The notes beneath the pieces were generated by a model that saw nothing but the letters and a program-made list of their open reading frames with translations, searched no databases and was not told the DNA's origin. Positions 6,037-8,329 of a DNA stretch of 8,329 nt are shown here, piece after piece; positions within the stretch are counted from its first letter, which is position 1, and every line of letters begins with the position of its first letter. Made by a program: the position numbers and the translations under genes. The DNA is taken from the NCBI GenBank assembly GCA_001603685.1, contig LUZO01000198.1:1-8329 (forward strand). The letters run 5' to 3'. This DNA comes from Bacteroidales bacterium Bact_23. Lineage in GTDB: Bacteria > Bacteroidota > Bacteroidia > Bacteroidales > Lentimicrobiaceae.

Positions 6037-8247
6037 ATGAAGAAATTCCTGATCTCCGTATTTGTATTGGTTATTTCGCTGTCAGTTCCGTTTAAGGGTT
6101 TCAGTCAGGATAAGGCAAAACCTGTTACCCTGGAGGATATTCTGAAAAAGCGCACTTTTGCCTCCGCTTATGTGCAGGGAATCCGTTCGATGAACGACGG
6201 GCTGCACTATACAACGCTGTCGGACTACAATCGCAAGCTTGTTAAATCGAGCTACAAAACCGGACAGGAGGTGGCGGTAATCCTCGATCTGAATGAGTTT
6301 GAAGATTCAGGCATCAAAATGATTGTCGATTATGAATTCAGTGCCGGTGAGGATAAAATCCTGATTCAGGCGGATTATGAGCCGCTTTACCGCCGATCAT
6401 TTAAAGCGGATTATTACATTTTCGACATTCAGGCACGGAAATTTACACCTCTTTCGGCCAATGGGAAACAGCAGCTCGCCACCTTCTCGCCCGACAGAAC
6501 CCTGGTGGCATTTGTGCGCGACAACAACCTGTTTATTGCCGATATCGAAGGTGGTACAGAGAAGCAGATTACCACCGACGGAAAGTTCAACGAAATCATC
6601 AATGGCGCTCCCGACTGGGTTTATGAGGAGGAATTCTCATTCAACAAAGCCTTCGACTGGTCGCCCGACAGTAAAAAACTGGCCTACATTAAGTTTGATG
6701 AGCGGAAGGTGAAGATGTTCAACATGACCATGTTTCAGGGCCAGAAGCCGTCAATTGACGAAAATGCCCTCTATCCGGCAAACTCGCAGTTTAAATATCC
6801 AAAAGCCGGTGAAGACAATTCGCTGGTTAGTGTGCTTGTTTACAACCTCGAAAGCGGGAATACATTAAGGGTTAATGTGGGCGCTGAAACCGATATCTAC
6901 CTCCCCCGCATCCGTTTTACCACCGACCCCTCGGCTTTGGCTGTAATGCGTCTGAACAGGCTGCAGAATAAACTGGAAGTTCTGAACATAAATGCTCAGT
7001 ATGGAACCGCTACGGTCATGTATAAGGAGGAAAATGCCAGGTACATCATCGAAGACAATTTCGATAACCTGCAGTTTCTGCCCGATGGCAAACACTTTGT
7101 AATCACCAGCGAACTCGACGGATGGTCGCACCTATATCTCTATTCAATTGACGGAACGCTGGTCAGGCAGCTTACCAAAGGCAATTTTGATGTTACCGGA
7201 TTTTATGGCTACGATCCCGCAAATAAGCTGTTCTTCTATCAGGCGGCTGCGGTATCACCCCTGCAGCGCGAGATTTATTCGGTAAGTTTCGACGGAAAAA
7301 AGACCAGGAAGTTATCGGCTTTGGCCGGCACAAACAATGCCGATTTCAGTAAAACATTCAGATACTTCATCAACAGATATTCCTCCTCAGCCACTCCGCC
7401 GGTTTATTCGCTGTGCGAGGCAAACGGAAAGGAGATCAGGGTACTTGAAGACAACGCCGCCCTGAAAGCGGTCATCAATGAGTACAAACCTTCGCTGAAA
7501 GAGTTTTTTACCTTCACCACCTCAGAGGATGTGACCCTGAATGGCTGGGTAATCTATCCTCCTGATTTCGACCGTTCGAAGAAATATCCGGTTCTGATGG
7601 ATCAGTACAGCGGCCCCAATTCGCAGCAGGTGCTCGACAACTGGTCGTTTGGTTTTGATGAATACATGGCAGGGCAGGGCTATATCGTAATGTGCGTCGA
7701 TCCCCGCGGAACCGGCGCCAGGGGAGAGGAGTTCCGGAAAATGACCTACCTTCAGCTGGGCAAATATGAAACCATCGATCAGATTGAAGCGGCAAAATAT
7801 GCTGCATCCCTGCCTTATGTGGATGCCGGCAGGATTGCAATCTGGGGGTGGAGCTACGGCGGATTCATCTCCTCATCGTGTATGGTAAAGGGCGAAGGCG
7901 TGTTCAAAGCCGGCATTGCCGTGGCACCGGTTACCAACTGGCGTTATTACGACAATATCTATACCGAGCGCTTTATGCGCAAACCTCAGGATAATCCGGA
8001 TGGTTACGACCGGAATTCGCCCCTTTTCTTTGCCGGAAATCTTCAGGGAAAACTCCTGCTGATTCACGGAACAGCCGACGACAATGTACATGTACAGAAT
8101 ACGCTGGAATTTGCCGAAAGGCTTGTTCAGGAGAACAAACAGTTCGATATGATGCTTTATACCAATCGCAATCACAGCATCTTCGGAGGCAATACCCGGA
8201 TGCATCTTTTCACCCTGATAGAGAATTATTTGAGGGAAAATCTCTGA
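6037..8247 (+). CDS. Dipeptidyl peptidase IV (peptidase family S9B), exported
   Basis: This 736-residue serine peptidase removes Xaa-Pro (and Xaa-Ala) dipeptides from peptide N-termini. Residues 1-23 are a signal peptide (MKK, hydrophobic core, likely cut GFS|QDK), so it acts beyond the inner membrane. Residues about 40-480 form the beta-propeller, with DWVYEEEF at 193-200: Glu198 and Glu199 match the pair that holds the substrate amino group. Residues about 490-736 are the alpha/beta hydrolase: Tyr524 (QYSGPNSQ) for the oxyanion hole, Ser606 in GWSYGG, Asp681 in HGTADDNVH, and His713 in NRNHSIFGGNT. Asn683 also matches a binding residue. The length and many motifs (IRSMxDGxHYT, VAFVRDNN, YTERFMR) fit P. 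gingivalis DPP IV (about 723 residues). DPP IV is preferred over prolyl tripeptidyl peptidase because the latter has a Glu where Asp639 stands here and lacks TADDNVH. The ATG at 6037 is chosen for the signal peptide; there is no clear Shine-Dalgarno, as is usual in Bacteroidota. It is transcribed alone. Confidence 0.95.
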   Translation: MKKFLISVFVLVISLSVPFKGFSQDKAKPVTLEDILKKRTFASAYVQGIRSMNDGLHYTTLSDYNRKLVKSSYKTGQEVAVILDLNEFEDSGIKMIVDYEFSAGEDKILIQADYEPLYRRSFKADYYIFDIQARKFTPLSANGKQQLATFSPDRTLVAFVRDNNLFIADIEGGTEKQITTDGKFNEIINGAPDWVYEEEFSFNKAFDWSPDSKKLAYIKFDERKVKMFNMTMFQGQKPSIDENALYPANSQFKYPKAGEDNSLVSVLVYNLESGNTLRVNVGAETDIYLPRIRFTTDPSALAVMRLNRLQNKLEVLNINAQYGTATVMYKEENARYIIEDNFDNLQFLPDGKHFVITSELDGWSHLYLYSIDGTLVRQLTKGNFDVTGFYGYDPANKLFFYQAAAVSPLQREIYSVSFDGKKTRKLSALAGTNNADFSKTFRYFINRYSSSATPPVYSLCEANGKEIRVLEDNAALKAVINEYKPSLKEFFTFTTSEDVTLNGWVIYPPDFDRSKKYPVLMDQYSGPNSQQVLDNWSFGFDEYMAGQGYIVMCVDPRGTGARGEEFRKMTYLQLGKYETIDQIEAAKYAASLPYVDAGRIAIWGWSYGGFISSSCMVKGEGVFKAGIAVAPVTNWRYYDNIYTERFMRKPQDNPDGYDRNSPLFFAGNLQGKLLLIHGTADDNVHVQNTLEFAERLVQENKQFDMMLYTNRNHSIFGGNTRMHLFTLIENYLRENL

Positions 8248-8262
8248 AAAAGATGCAAAAGT

Positions 8263-8293
8263 TTTGATATTATAAAAATCAGTGCTACCTTTG
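8263..8293 (+). promoter_or_regulatory. Strong Bacteroidota-type promoter for a gene beyond the right edge
   Basis: TTTG (8263-8266), a 19-base spacer and TACCTTTG (8286-8293) are exact matches to both consensus elements. It begins 16 bases after the DPP IV stop codon and reads rightward. The last 36 bases of the window are AT-rich leader without a start codon, so the target gene or RNA lies outside. Confidence 0.75.
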
Positions 8294-8329
8294 CACCCCT
8301 TTAAAAAACTTTTTTATTTAACTTTTAAC

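Noticed and set aside
8302..8316. A6-C-T6 palindrome as a terminator of the DPP IV gene
   Set aside because: It has no GC stem and lies downstream of the new promoter, inside the next unit's leader.

Overview
The window looks like a chromosomal piece of a member of the Bacteroidota, probably an environmental relative of the Bacteroidales. Three independent signs point there: a C-terminal type IX secretion (T9SS) sorting domain, three promoters with the Bacteroidota -7 element TAnnTTTG, and a dipeptidyl peptidase IV that resembles the Porphyromonas gingivalis enzyme as I remember it. No sequence search was possible, so the taxonomy is inference.

Layout: (1) Positions 3-5621 on the plus strand are the 3' part of one very large gene, open at the left edge of the window. 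It encodes a secreted, acidic, cysteine-rich protein of at least 1872 residues. About 17.5 HYR-like/Ig-like modules of 78-87 residues are followed by an unnamed Cys-containing domain, one DUF11/DUF7507-type repeat and a T9SS type A sorting domain. A strong intrinsic terminator follows. (2) Positions 5727-5882 hold a minus-strand tRNA-Val(GAC) with its own promoter and terminator. (3) Positions 5928-8247 hold a promoter, a 5' leader with a hairpin, and a complete gene for exported dipeptidyl peptidase IV. (4) Positions 8263-8293 hold a near-ideal promoter for a gene or RNA beyond the right edge.

The units appear to be independent transcription units: the big gene ends in a terminator, the tRNA is transcribed the other way, and DPP IV starts from its own promoter. 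Both protein genes work outside the cytoplasm. The giant protein is probably displayed on or released from the surface by T9SS. DPP IV trims Xaa-Pro dipeptides from peptides, probably in the periplasm or at the outer membrane. A direct functional link between them is not shown.

I do not see a CRISPR array, insertion sequence, toxin-antitoxin pair or defence island. The most unusual part is the architecture of the giant repeat protein. Its module types occur in a nested order, with B-A-B triplets near both visible ends of the array and a seven-cysteine C-D pair occurring twice, and it ends in an unnamed domain next to the sorting signal.
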